Shown here: positions 8,358 to 16,381 of the stretch, in pieces
Position numbering within the stretch: the first letter of the stretch is position 1
Layout: every line of letters starts with the position of its first letter
Assembly (NCBI GenBank): GCA_050123375.1
Contig: JASFHF010000038.1
Location: 1-18,052 of the forward strand
From: JASFHF01 sp050123375
GTDB taxonomy: Bacteria; Pseudomonadota; Gammaproteobacteria; UBA12402
Length of the DNA: 18,052 nt
Direction of reading: 5' to 3'
Position numbers and translations under genes: made by a program
Notes under the pieces: model-generated
Seen by the model: only the letters and a program-made list of their open reading frames with translations
Databases searched by the model: none
What the model was told of the DNA's origin: nothing

Positions 8358-9152
8358 TCAGTTATTTATACCATAATATAACTTTATTCCTGAGCTCATC
8401 ACAACTGTGCCACTAAAAGGGTCAATTGATACTACTTTACCATACCCAGGAATTATGTCCCCCTTGCTTATTGTTATAGCAGAACCATCCGCCCCCCGCA
8501 ACCATGCCCGCCCTGGTATAACTGCTTGAACAAAATAGCTTTTTTTGCGGCGAAGCGCGCGCGCGCTAGCAGCTCTGATCCTGCTTTTACGAGCCAGCGC
8601 TGATCTTCTGGCTTGTTGCTGCATATTACTCATTTGCTGAACTTTTGATGATGTGCTTTGGGTTAAATTTTGTATGCTGTTAATCCGCTCGTTTATATTT
8701 GACAGCTTTTGATGAAGCTCCTGTAAAGCTGCTTGATTACTCTTCTGTTGTTGTTTAAGAGCATCTATCGCTGTAGAACTTTGCCGTTGCAGCTGCGTGA
8801 TTTTACTAATCTCTTTGGTTGTTTTGGCAGTTGGCTCTGCTTTTTTAATCACTGGAGCTGGAGTAACCTTAGGCACTGAAGTTATCGCAGAAGTTGTCTT
8901 GGTAACTGAGGGCGTCGTCGGCGTAGATTTCACTACTTTTTTGCCACCCATAGAATGAATAATTTTATAACCAAAATAAAGCACTACTGCTATTATTATA
9001 ATAGTTATAATTAATTTCTTTTTAGATGGCTTTTTCTTCGGCGAACCTGGCTCAGAACCTGTACCGTAATGTTGTTCTTCCTCAGGTTCATAAACCGTCT
9101 CTTCATCCTCGTTTAATTGATATCCTGTGTTATCATTATCATCCACAGTCAT
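8358..9152 (-). CDS. icmG/dotF: T4BSS core protein IcmG/DotF
   Basis: A 264-residue bitopic inner-membrane protein. It has an acidic cytoplasmic N-terminus (1-33), a Lys-rich stop (39-46, KKKPSKKK), one helix (47-65), a Thr/Pro/Lys linker (70-115), a periplasmic coiled coil rich in Gln (~118-185), and a compact C-terminal domain (205-264) with AWLRGADGSAITISKGD and VVSIDPFSGTVVMSSG. That end resembles the periplasmic HR domain of type II secretion GspC-like proteins, as described for DotF. DotF forms the wings or periplasmic ring of the Dot/Icm core and contacts DotG. AGGAGTG lies seven bases before the ATG. Confidence 0.94.
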   Translation of the reverse strand: MTVDDNDNTGYQLNEDEETVYEPEEEQHYGTGSEPGSPKKKPSKKKLIITIIIIAVVLYFGYKIIHSMGGKKVVKSTPTTPSVTKTTSAITSVPKVTPAPVIKKAEPTAKTTKEISKITQLQRQSSTAIDALKQQQKSNQAALQELHQKLSNINERINSIQNLTQSTSSKVQQMSNMQQQARRSALARKSRIRAASARALRRKKSYFVQAVIPGRAWLRGADGSAITISKGDIIPGYGKVVSIDPFSGTVVMSSGIKLYYGINN

Positions 9153-9182
9153 AACACTTCACTCCTATATTTCAGGGTTCAT

Positions 9183-9245
9183 GTGAAAAGCAATCTGCTT
9201 CATTAAAAATTCGTTCAAACCGCTTAATTTATTATTTAAAATTCT
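9183..9245. repeat. R2 element, degenerate left-half copy
   Basis: About 63 bases align with 7658-7720 of the complete R2 element at roughly three quarters identity by eye, including the shared blocks atctgctt and tttattattta. No ATAGGACTTACG end remains. It fills most of the 98-base gap between dotF and dotG, immediately downstream of the dotG stop codon. Confidence 0.75.
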
Positions 9246-9250
9246 ATTTT

Positions 9251-11365
9251 TTAGTATTTAGCCTCTAATTTCTGCAATTCATCACTAGCAGAACTGGAAT
9301 TGCTAGTTGTTGATGTTCCCTTTGTTTTTGTAGCATTTTTAGCTACAGTAGTAGCCGACGCAGCAGTAGTTGCCGGCGTTGCAGCAGAGGCAGCTTTGTT
9401 AGTTGAAACTCCAGCAACAAACGGCTTTTTACTAACATTACTCATAAATAATACACCAATACCTACTCCGGCATTAACTCTAACTGTTGGTTTAGTATTA
9501 TCAAAAATATCGCGCGCAGCATCGCTTAAATTTTTACCAACTTCTCCTAATCCAACTAATGTTCTATCTCCTGTGCTTAATTTTGGATGTGTCACCTGTA
9601 TTACTCCTAAACCCAATGAAGTAGTTCCAGCATTGGTAATTGCTTGTGAATAACCAGATAAGAAACTAGCTGCAAACAATGAACCATAACGCAGTAAATA
9701 GTGATTATCTACACTGCTGGCGATAGCTGTATGCGCATCATCGGGATTCATCGCAACCGCATTAATTTGCAGAACATCCGGCCAATCCGGCATGCTCATT
9801 TGATTAAATTGCAATATAACTCGTTGCCCGTCAGAAGTTCGCGATAAGCTGCCTAACAATTTTGCTCCTTTATACTTACCAGAAACGAGAGTTGCCATAA
9901 CTGGGCCGGCACGATCACTATTAACTGCTGTATCCAAAACCCCAAACATTATCGTACCTGCCTTTATTAATGGAAATTGGCTCAACGATGATCCACTTTG
10001 TACACCGCCGCCGGCACTCCCAGTCATATTTTGACCTGTTGCACCAGCTCCTTCTCCGTTACCGCTCTGTTTCTCAAGAGATACTTTAACAACCCTTTGT
10101 GGCACTACATTCCAAGCAGCAAATAACTTTTGTGCTTGCTGCCTAACTGCGCCCTCAGCAGCAGTCAGCATTTGTGCTTGTTGCTTTTGCAAATCAGCTT
10201 GTTGTTCTGCCAATTGTGCAGTCTGTTTTGTTTGCTCTTCATTTAAAGCTTGTTGCTGTCGTAATAAATCTTGTTTTTCTTGAGATTGATTTAACGCATC
10301 CATCTTAGTATCACCAGTTGAAGGAACTGTATCTCCGCGCTGCGCAACATACGCAGACAATAATCTTTGTGCTTCTGCTGGTGATAGCTTCCCTTCTTTT
10401 ACCAAACGATTTAAAGCTTCTCCATACTTGCTTGGCAGTACTCCTTCAGCACTAAGCCGCTTAAGCATAGCCGCGTCTTCTGGATATAGTTTTCCTGATC
10501 CAACTAGCTGATCAACTAATTTATCGGCTAATGCTGCTCTCGGTGTTTGCATTTGGTGCTTGCGTTTATATTCAGCTAATAGTTTTTTAGCTTGTTCGGG
10601 GGTTAATTTTCCCGCTTTTACTAAACGATTTAACGCTGCTTGATAATCACCAACTGATGCTCCTTGATCTGCTAATTGATTCAACTGCTTTGCCGTATCC
10701 CCTGATATCTGACCAGAACTTGCCATTTCATCAGCTAACTCACTCACTGCAGCAGGCGCGGTAACACCATGCTCTTTACGATAAGCAGCTAACAATTTTT
10801 TAGCTTGTTCAGGAGTTAATTTGCCTTCCTTTACTAAACGATTTAGCTCCGCTTGATAATCACCAACTGATGCTCCCTGATCTGATAATGCTTTCAAGTG
10901 CGCAGCAACATCCGGTGAAATTTCTCCAGCAGTTTGCATCTGATCTACTAAATTATTAGTAACACCAGAAACCGGACGCCCTATTTTCTGACAATAAGCT
11001 TGCAACATACTGCAACAATAACCGCATTTTTTTTCATCTGTTAATGCTGTACCAGGTGTACCAGTACCGGTATCAGTTCCAATTACAGTTGGAAGCGCAC
11101 TTTCACCTTTTTGTAATGCTTGTTGTGCTGTTTCCTGCTCAGATTGTAATAATGTTTTTAGATATTCTTTTGAAAGCCCTTTGGTCCCCGGTGTAAACTT
11201 AGCTTCTGAAGGCACTTGTGGCAACTGTGTGGTTCCACTTCTAGTAGAAGAAGCAGATCGGGATAAATAAAACCCAATAAATAGCGCAACAACAATGATG
11301 ATTATCAACAAGATTACCAAATTTCTTTTCTTAGCTTGTCGAAACATTTCGGTTATCTTTGCCAT
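9251..11365 (-). CDS. icmE/dotG: T4BSS core protein IcmE/DotG (VirB10-like)
   Basis: A 704-residue inner-membrane protein that spans the periplasm and lines the central channel. It has one N-terminal helix (15-36), a linker, a Cys cluster (C114, C117, C118, C125), three tandem repeats of about 71 residues (~138-348), a Gln-rich coiled coil (~358-412), a Gly/Ser linker (434-460) and the C-terminal TrbI/VirB10 domain (~463-645). In that domain FPLIKAGTIMFGVLDTAVNSD and VILQFNQMSMPDWPD are typical. The tail (650-704) is Ala/Thr/Ser-rich. L. pneumophila DotG is much longer (over 1,000 residues) with many short pentapeptide-type repeats, so the middle of this protein is different and shorter. The start codon overlaps the dotH stop (TAATG), which implies translational coupling. 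Confidence 0.96.
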   Translation of the reverse strand: MAKITEMFRQAKKRNLVILLIIIIVVALFIGFYLSRSASSTRSGTTQLPQVPSEAKFTPGTKGLSKEYLKTLLQSEQETAQQALQKGESALPTVIGTDTGTGTPGTALTDEKKCGYCCSMLQAYCQKIGRPVSGVTNNLVDQMQTAGEISPDVAAHLKALSDQGASVGDYQAELNRLVKEGKLTPEQAKKLLAAYRKEHGVTAPAAVSELADEMASSGQISGDTAKQLNQLADQGASVGDYQAALNRLVKAGKLTPEQAKKLLAEYKRKHQMQTPRAALADKLVDQLVGSGKLYPEDAAMLKRLSAEGVLPSKYGEALNRLVKEGKLSPAEAQRLLSAYVAQRGDTVPSTGDTKMDALNQSQEKQDLLRQQQALNEEQTKQTAQLAEQQADLQKQQAQMLTAAEGAVRQQAQKLFAAWNVVPQRVVKVSLEKQSGNGEGAGATGQNMTGSAGGGVQSGSSLSQFPLIKAGTIMFGVLDTAVNSDRAGPVMATLVSGKYKGAKLLGSLSRTSDGQRVILQFNQMSMPDWPDVLQINAVAMNPDDAHTAIASSVDNHYLLRYGSLFAASFLSGYSQAITNAGTTSLGLGVIQVTHPKLSTGDRTLVGLGEVGKNLSDAARDIFDNTKPTVRVNAGVGIGVLFMSNVSKKPFVAGVSTNKAASAATPATTAASATTVAKNATKTKGTSTTSNSSSASDELQKLEAKY
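10322..10954 (-). repeat. Three tandem ~71-codon repeats inside dotG
   Basis: The units begin at about residues 138, 209 and 282 of DotG. Each has a helix with a L-[VA]-D-[QE] start, a G-x-[IL] turn, a middle segment ending in an Asn-Arg-Leu-Val-Lys motif, and a closing G-K-L-[TS]-P-x-[EQ]-A helix. Units 1 and 2 are nearly identical over LADQGASVGDYQA-type and NRLVKxGKLTPEQAKKLLA segments, and the DNA is also very similar. Unit 3 is more diverged. This suggests recent duplication of unit 1 or 2. Confidence 0.92.
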
Positions 11366-12423
11366 TATCTTTCCCTTATCCTTAAATTAACCGTTTTTCC
11401 ATATCTTGACACCAAAACATCTGAACTTCTGTTCATTTCATAAGCTTTGGTTCCATCAGAACTGGTCATTACCGCAATCCAGCTAGGCGATAAAACTGTA
11501 AATCTTGTACGCAGATACATTTTCTTTCCTAACTGCCATGCTTGACAATCTCCTCCCAAAACTTCTAATGGCTGTGCCCCTTCCGGCGGCACTCCATCTA
11601 ATACCCCCAACAAAGCATCCTTTGCTCCCGCAGGTAAAGTATCACTAGCAGCCTCACCTTGTGAATTTGGCCCAGCTTGCTGTACTCGCAGATCAACCCG
11701 ATAATCAACTACTTTTTGCCCCGGCACTAAAGTCAACATTACAGGGGTAGCAAGATCATGCAGCTTCACTGCGATATTGCCATATGTATACATACTAAGC
11801 GCCTGTATCATGATGGTATTGCTGCCCGGCTGCCATGGCAATAGGTTAAAAGCCTTTGGGTTACCAATATTACAAGATTCAATTGGCCAGGGAGCGCCTG
11901 TATTATCAACAAATACAATCGATGTAATAAAACCTTGCTGCATTCTAATCGGCGTAGGAACCGAACCAGGAGCAAGATCAACCATTTGCGTAGTAGATAC
12001 CGGCTTTGGCGGTGTGTCAGCTGATGCGGCTTGCGCTCGTTGTGTTTCCGCCAACATCTGTTTTAAGCGTACAATCTGTTCTGGTGTCATCGGTAATGCT
12101 TGCCGGGATACATTTTGAAAAGCCTGTTCTTCAAAGGGAGTGGATGTAGTAAAAACACCATGCGGATCATATTGATTAGACCTCTGTGCCGTTTGTACCG
12201 GTGTTAAACTTAATTGCTGTTTTGTACTTTGAGATGATTGCTGTCCCTGATCGCCGCTGCCAAATGATTTTACTAATGACATAAGTGCGGAAGAGCTTTT
12301 AGCCGAATCTGCCATGGTAAAAACTGGTATGACTAACAATACGGCTGTCATACAAAGCGCGACCGTTTTTATCCAAACCAGCCTTGTCAAAACCCATTCC
12401 CTCAATTTGCCCCTATAAAGCAT
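11365..12423 (-). CDS. icmK/dotH: T4BSS outer-membrane-complex protein IcmK/DotH
   Basis: A 352-residue exported protein. The signal peptide covers about residues 1-38 (basic start, hydrophobic stretch 16-34, probable cut after TMA). A Ser/Gln-rich linker follows (40-85), then the conserved PMTPEQIVRLKQ segment (111-122) and the DotH beta domain (~155-352), seen as QGFITSIVFVDNTGAPWPI (163-181) and LLPWQPGSNTIMIQALSMY. DotH sits with DotC and DotD at the outer membrane and rings the DotG channel. AAGGTGG lies seven bases before the ATG, a strong site. It is 20 bases downstream of dotI and overlaps dotG by one base. No lipobox is seen, as expected for DotH. Confidence 0.96.
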   Translation of the reverse strand: MLYRGKLREWVLTRLVWIKTVALCMTAVLLVIPVFTMADSAKSSSALMSLVKSFGSGDQGQQSSQSTKQQLSLTPVQTAQRSNQYDPHGVFTTSTPFEEQAFQNVSRQALPMTPEQIVRLKQMLAETQRAQAASADTPPKPVSTTQMVDLAPGSVPTPIRMQQGFITSIVFVDNTGAPWPIESCNIGNPKAFNLLPWQPGSNTIMIQALSMYTYGNIAVKLHDLATPVMLTLVPGQKVVDYRVDLRVQQAGPNSQGEAASDTLPAGAKDALLGVLDGVPPEGAQPLEVLGGDCQAWQLGKKMYLRTRFTVLSPSWIAVMTSSDGTKAYEMNRSSDVLVSRYGKTVNLRIRER

Positions 12424-12443
12424 GTATTAACCACCTTTTATTT

Positions 12444-13067
12444 TTACTTCCCCCGCTGCATTACAATTTCTGTAATACCTATCCCATATTGATTATCTAA
12501 AGTTGAGACTCGCTGAATTTTTAAAGTTGCAAGTATATTATCACTATAAGAATTTGTTCCTTGATAAGAGATCAATAATGGTATCTGTGCTTCCCAAGTA
12601 TAACGTCCTCCAATTATATATTGATTGGAAATAATTGGAGTTCCATTCAAAACAGCAGAAACTATTAATCTTTGATCTTTTACCGTTTGAATAGTTTTTG
12701 CTTGTTCCAACGCATTCATAAAACTTTGCCAACCGGATGCAGTAAAATATTTACGATTTTCCTGAAAAGAACGTTGATAATGCAAAAAATCAAATGAATA
12801 AATTGATATCAATGCCTGACTTGCCCATTGTAATACATTACTTTCGCTAAGATTGGGTTGATCTAAAGGAATCAACGGAATAATTCTGCCAGAATCAGTA
12901 GTAGCAAAATATTTTGGCGTTGGTCTGCTAACAATCAAAAAAATTACAATGCCGGCTAGTGCAATAATAATAATTATCGCTCCTAACAACGCCGCTGTTA
13001 CTTTACGATAGCTATCGCGATAAAAATTACTGCGCAATTTTACCAGCTCTAATGCATCATGTACCAT
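12444..13067 (-). CDS. icmL/dotI: T4BSS inner-membrane protein IcmL/DotI (VirB8-like)
   Basis: A 207-residue bitopic protein: short cytoplasmic N-terminus (MVHDALELVKLRSNFYRDSY), one helix (24-47), and a periplasmic domain of VirB8/NTF2-like type (~55-207) with NVLQWASQALISIYSFDF and RYTWEAQIPLLISYQG. DotI and its short paralogue DotJ (IcmM) form an inner-membrane complex in Legionella. This is the full-length form, so it is DotI, and no DotJ gene is next to it. AAGG lies nine bases before the ATG. The 207-base gap upstream holds a possible promoter and a palindromic repeat. Confidence 0.95.
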   Translation of the reverse strand: MVHDALELVKLRSNFYRDSYRKVTAALLGAIIIIIALAGIVIFLIVSRPTPKYFATTDSGRIIPLIPLDQPNLSESNVLQWASQALISIYSFDFLHYQRSFQENRKYFTASGWQSFMNALEQAKTIQTVKDQRLIVSAVLNGTPIISNQYIIGGRYTWEAQIPLLISYQGTNSYSDNILATLKIQRVSTLDNQYGIGITEIVMQRGK

Positions 13068-13135
13068 AATTCATAACCTTAATTTAACGCTTTCATCAAG
13101 CGCTTATCTATATTCTGACTATATAACAGAGATAT

Positions 13136-13164
13136 AATCTATACAAGCTTTAAATACGAAGCAA
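13136..13164 (-). promoter_or_regulatory. Candidate promoter for dotI and following genes
   Basis: On the minus strand TTGCTT (13164-13159) and TAGATT (13141-13136) are 17 bases apart. Each matches four of six consensus sigma-70 positions. It lies ~70 bases before the dotI start in a very AT-rich stretch with other possible -10 boxes. Only suggestive. Confidence 0.25.
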
Positions 13165-13181
13165 TAAGCTATATTCTTTGA

Positions 13182-13249
13182 GGGACGTGAGCTTTACATA
13201 ATTACAAAGCAACAAACATGGCATTGTAATTATGTAAAACTCACGTCCC
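13182..13249. repeat. R1 palindromic element, copy B
   Basis: Arms 13182-13207 and 13224-13249 are inverted repeats with one mismatch in 26, around a 16-base loop (agcaacaaacatggca). On the minus-strand transcript the mismatch is a G-U pair, so the hairpin is essentially perfect. It starts 25 bases after the dotK stop codon, in the space where Legionella carries icmM/dotJ. No T-run follows. Confidence 0.95.
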
Positions 13250-13274
13250 GCCTATTTACTACGCTTTTAATTCC

Positions 13275-13805
13275 TTAAGGCAGCCTTTTTGTAACAATCT
13301 CTATTCTATTACTCTGATACTCTTTTTTTGCCACCGTTTTAGCTCTTCTGCCAGATGAATACATCAGACGCGCATCAATTTGCCTTTGCCATAAATTATT
13401 CACTACTTTCTGTGCTTGTTGATGTGCAAGAGACACATTGCATCCGCTTTTTTCTTGCGGGGTGGCAAATCCAATCACACGTACAGTTATTTTTTGATAA
13501 CATCTTAAAAATGCTGTTATAAGATTAAATCTATTACATGCTTTTGGTCCTAAATCAGCAGTTCCTTTCATAAATAACATTTTTGAAGGGAAAATTATAT
13601 AAATATAATCACCAAAATAACTAACCTGTGCGCCCTGATGACGCAGTTTATTAGCTAATGATTTTTGCCTGGCTGACGAACAAAATGAACCATATTTTAA
13701 ATCGTAGTTACAATGCACATACTTACCATTGTTGGTACAACCGCATAAAAATCCGATTGTTAACCCCAACAAAATAACAATTATTAATCCGTGCTTGTTC
13801 TTCAT
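13275..13805 (-). CDS. icmN/dotK: T4BSS lipoprotein IcmN/DotK (OmpA-like)
   Basis: A 176-residue predicted outer-membrane lipoprotein. I chose the ATG at 13805 over a TTG seven codons upstream because GAAAGG lies nine bases before it and the protein then opens with a normal signal peptide (MKNKHGL, hydrophobic 7-20). The lipobox LCGC puts the lipidated Cys at residue 23. The C-terminal half is an OmpA/MotB-type peptidoglycan-binding domain: VRVIGFATPQ, then SLAHQQAQKVVNNLW, and a closing SNRIEIV. DotK is an accessory part of the outer-membrane complex. Small and rather diverged, but order after dotL and the lipoprotein plus OmpA layout are characteristic. Confidence 0.88.
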   Translation of the reverse strand: MKNKHGLIIVILLGLTIGFLCGCTNNGKYVHCNYDLKYGSFCSSARQKSLANKLRHQGAQVSYFGDYIYIIFPSKMLFMKGTADLGPKACNRFNLITAFLRCYQKITVRVIGFATPQEKSGCNVSLAHQQAQKVVNNLWQRQIDARLMYSSGRRAKTVAKKEYQSNRIEIVTKRLP

Positions 13806-13890
13806 GCTTATTAACCTTTCGCTCAATAAATAAACTTTTCCCTGATCACTATCATAGTATCGGAATAATGTTTATAATTCATTAAAAATT

Positions 13891-16335
13891 TCATGATCGG
13901 CCGCCCTTTTCATCGGACTCTTCTTCGTCAGACTCTTCTTCGCCAAACTCTTCATCATCAAATTCTTCTTCATCAGACCATTCATCATCGGATTCTTCTC
14001 CCTCCTGCAATGAAGCAATTAATTCCTGGGTTAATTGGACAATTTCTGATGGCTCAGAAATATCATGTATCATTGGGGGATAATTGGTTGCCAATTGCAT
14101 ATCTTTAATAAGTTCCTGGGTAATGCCCGCCGCTTGCTGATCAGATTTACCAAATAAACGAACCACATATTCTAACTGTTGTGCACACTGAGCTTTTCGT
14201 AACAATACAGCTCCAAAATTTGGTAACTCGTCTTCGCTGATCATTTCCTTAGTTAAATCCGGCAATTTAACTTTAGTAAACACATCCAAACTGTCTTCAC
14301 TAATCTGTTCTTCCTCTTCTGCTGAAATTTCCTCAAAATCAGTTTCGAATAACGCTGCCTTCTTATCATGATATGCAATTAATGCAGCCACTCCCCGTTC
14401 GATTAAGGTTGGTGCCGAATCATTTTTGATTGTATCTGCAATTAATTTAATTTCAGAACTGGTTTCGATTTCTGATAAAGTTAAATCCCCAGATTCAACT
14501 AATTCTGCAACGCGATGTAGGCGTTCTTCAAATTCAATTAATTTTCTAGTCGATGGTTTATCAATCTTCAGGAATTGATTTAATCTCATTTTTGCTACTG
14601 GTGGAGGATTAGCATAGAACGATTTGGCGCGCACAATTTTTGATTTGAAAAATATATGCATTTCACCCAGCCCTTGTTCTTTTAAATCCAATAAATCAAC
14701 TCTGGCACGTCTTTCCGAAGAAGCACTTCGTGCATCAAGATAAGTGTTTGTAACACTTTGCGCATTTGTTTGAAATGAATCAACTTTAGTCACAAACGCT
14801 TCACCTGCGGTCTTAGAGAAAAATTCCCACGTTTCAACTGGATCTTCTAATTTCATTGCAATTTTAATATTAGTATTTGCGCCAATGGACGCTGCTTCTT
14901 CTTTTGATGCCTTTTGGAAAGCAGGTAAATCCTGGCCTGCAAATACTACCGAAAAACCTAATGAGCGTGCCTGGGCTGGAACTACCGCAAAACCTTCAAC
15001 TGCATAATATCCGTACTCATCAAGAATACACATGTAAGGAGTTGGAGCATTGGTTGGTTTGCGCAAAACTATATCTTTATACTCCCCTTCGACTTCTTCA
15101 CCTAATCCCGCTGCCATCATTGCTTTTAATGATGCAATAATTACTTTTCCCAGGTTTGATAATTCATCTGGAGATTTTTCCAATGCGGGTAACAACACTA
15201 CTAAAATACGACGGTTTAATACTACGTCTTTTAAATCAACTTCTGCCAGGTTAGTTCTTAAAATATGCCCGTAAGTATCCGCCAAAGAAGTAAATACCCG
15301 CACTAACTGCATAGTAATAAAACCATGCTGTTCTAAAACTTGTGAAACCTGTTGGCCTTTTTTCTCTTTATTATAACCAGGTAAGTTAACTACATAGTTA
15401 TATAAAGGCTCAAACACTGTCGGCGGAGCATCTGCCAAACTAACCGACTCCTGTCCCCGACGCGGAAAAACTTTATCAATTACAATTGATTCAAGCAGAT
15501 CTAATTCAAAATAATTACGAATAACATTCGCATCAAGCAAAATTTTGCCCTGATCGCGCATGTATACCAAAGGCTTCATTAATGCTTCTACAAATGAAAT
15601 CGCACGGTTTTTCCACATATCTCCATCTGGAGATTGACTCGCTGATGCCATCATGCTAACAATCAACTGCGACAACATGCTTGATGAACCATTAGCAAAC
15701 GGATTTAAGGTATTCGATAAACGATGTTCCTGCGGCCCAACAATATCGCGCGCACCCGTCATAAAATTAACTAACAATACATCATCTTCCCGCCCTAATG
15801 CCCGTGCCATCGAAAAGATTTTAGAAAATAATGTATTATCACCCTTACCATCAACATAAATAAATCCGCTGCCAAATAATAATGCATTATATGCCAGAGA
15901 AATCAGCGTTTCTGTTTTACCGCTTCCGGTCGAACCAAAAATTAAAGTATGCGTCCGCATATCTTCGTTGTTAAACCATAATTCTTCATTGGTGTTTTTT
16001 TCGTTACCATAATAACAAATTCCTCCCGCCATTTTTGGAGTTTTTCCATCTGGTTTTAAATCATTATAATCTTTTCTTTTTGCTCTTTTTGGCATACGAA
16101 ACGGCAGCATCGCTTTACGGGTATAAGAATAAATAAAAATACCAACAGCAAATACAAAAATAAAATCAACAATTCCTTCAAAGAAAAAAGCAGAAGCTGC
16201 TAACGCGATTAATACCATTGCCGCGTTACGCGCATCTTTAAAAAAATCACGTATACGCTGACCTAACGTTCTGACATCACGAATCAGCTGTGTTGGGTCT
16301 TGTTCATGTCTGCTTTCCAGGCCACGTAATACCAT
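13891..16335 (-). CDS. icmO/dotL: T4BSS coupling protein IcmO/DotL (VirD4-like ATPase)
   Basis: An 814-residue inner-membrane ATPase that receives effectors and passes them to the channel. Two helices lie near the N-terminus (~39-52 and 55-71). Walker A GSTGSGKT is at 134-141, followed by YVDGKGDN (160-167); Walker B YMCILDEYG is at 434-442, and VVFAGQDLPAFQKAS follows. After about residue 590 comes the C-terminal extension that in Legionella binds DotN, IcmS/IcmW and LvgA, here with long acidic and helical segments. The last 36 residues are strongly acidic (22 Asp/Glu). It is somewhat longer than the 783 residues of L. pneumophila DotL, mainly through this tail. Gaps are 46 bases to dotM upstream and 85 to dotK downstream. 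Confidence 0.97.
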   Translation of the reverse strand: MVLRGLESRHEQDPTQLIRDVRTLGQRIRDFFKDARNAAMVLIALAASAFFFEGIVDFIFVFAVGIFIYSYTRKAMLPFRMPKRAKRKDYNDLKPDGKTPKMAGGICYYGNEKNTNEELWFNNEDMRTHTLIFGSTGSGKTETLISLAYNALLFGSGFIYVDGKGDNTLFSKIFSMARALGREDDVLLVNFMTGARDIVGPQEHRLSNTLNPFANGSSSMLSQLIVSMMASASQSPDGDMWKNRAISFVEALMKPLVYMRDQGKILLDANVIRNYFELDLLESIVIDKVFPRRGQESVSLADAPPTVFEPLYNYVVNLPGYNKEKKGQQVSQVLEQHGFITMQLVRVFTSLADTYGHILRTNLAEVDLKDVVLNRRILVVLLPALEKSPDELSNLGKVIIASLKAMMAAGLGEEVEGEYKDIVLRKPTNAPTPYMCILDEYGYYAVEGFAVVPAQARSLGFSVVFAGQDLPAFQKASKEEAASIGANTNIKIAMKLEDPVETWEFFSKTAGEAFVTKVDSFQTNAQSVTNTYLDARSASSERRARVDLLDLKEQGLGEMHIFFKSKIVRAKSFYANPPPVAKMRLNQFLKIDKPSTRKLIEFEERLHRVAELVESGDLTLSEIETSSEIKLIADTIKNDSAPTLIERGVAALIAYHDKKAALFETDFEEISAEEEEQISEDSLDVFTKVKLPDLTKEMISEDELPNFGAVLLRKAQCAQQLEYVVRLFGKSDQQAAGITQELIKDMQLATNYPPMIHDISEPSEIVQLTQELIASLQEGEESDDEWSDEEEFDDEEFGEEESDEEESDEKGGRS
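13894..14001 (-). repeat. Low-complexity acidic tail of dotL
   Basis: Codons 779-814 are built of GAA/GAT/TCT-type triplets and encode Glu, Asp and Ser with a few Trp and Phe. On the plus strand this appears as repeated cttcttcatca-like sequence. Short imperfect direct repeats (gactcttcttcg twice, 13916-13945) point to growth by slippage. The tail ends in KGGRS. Confidence 0.85.
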
Positions 16336-16381
16336 TAAATTAATACACCCTTTAATACTGTTTTAAATTCAAATACAAACA

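Noticed and set aside
10322..10954. Tandem repeats in dotG as a CRISPR array or a non-coding repeat
   Set aside because: The reading frame is continuous, unit length is a multiple of three apart from whole-codon changes, and the variation is at the protein level as in a repeat domain.
12544..12732. Second minus-strand frame inside dotI as a candidate DotJ
   Set aside because: It overlaps dotI in another frame, lacks a membrane helix and does not resemble DotI or DotJ.
13806..13826. TTG start seven codons upstream for dotK
   Set aside because: The downstream ATG has a GAAAGG box nine bases before it and gives a normal lipoprotein signal peptide; the TTG has neither.
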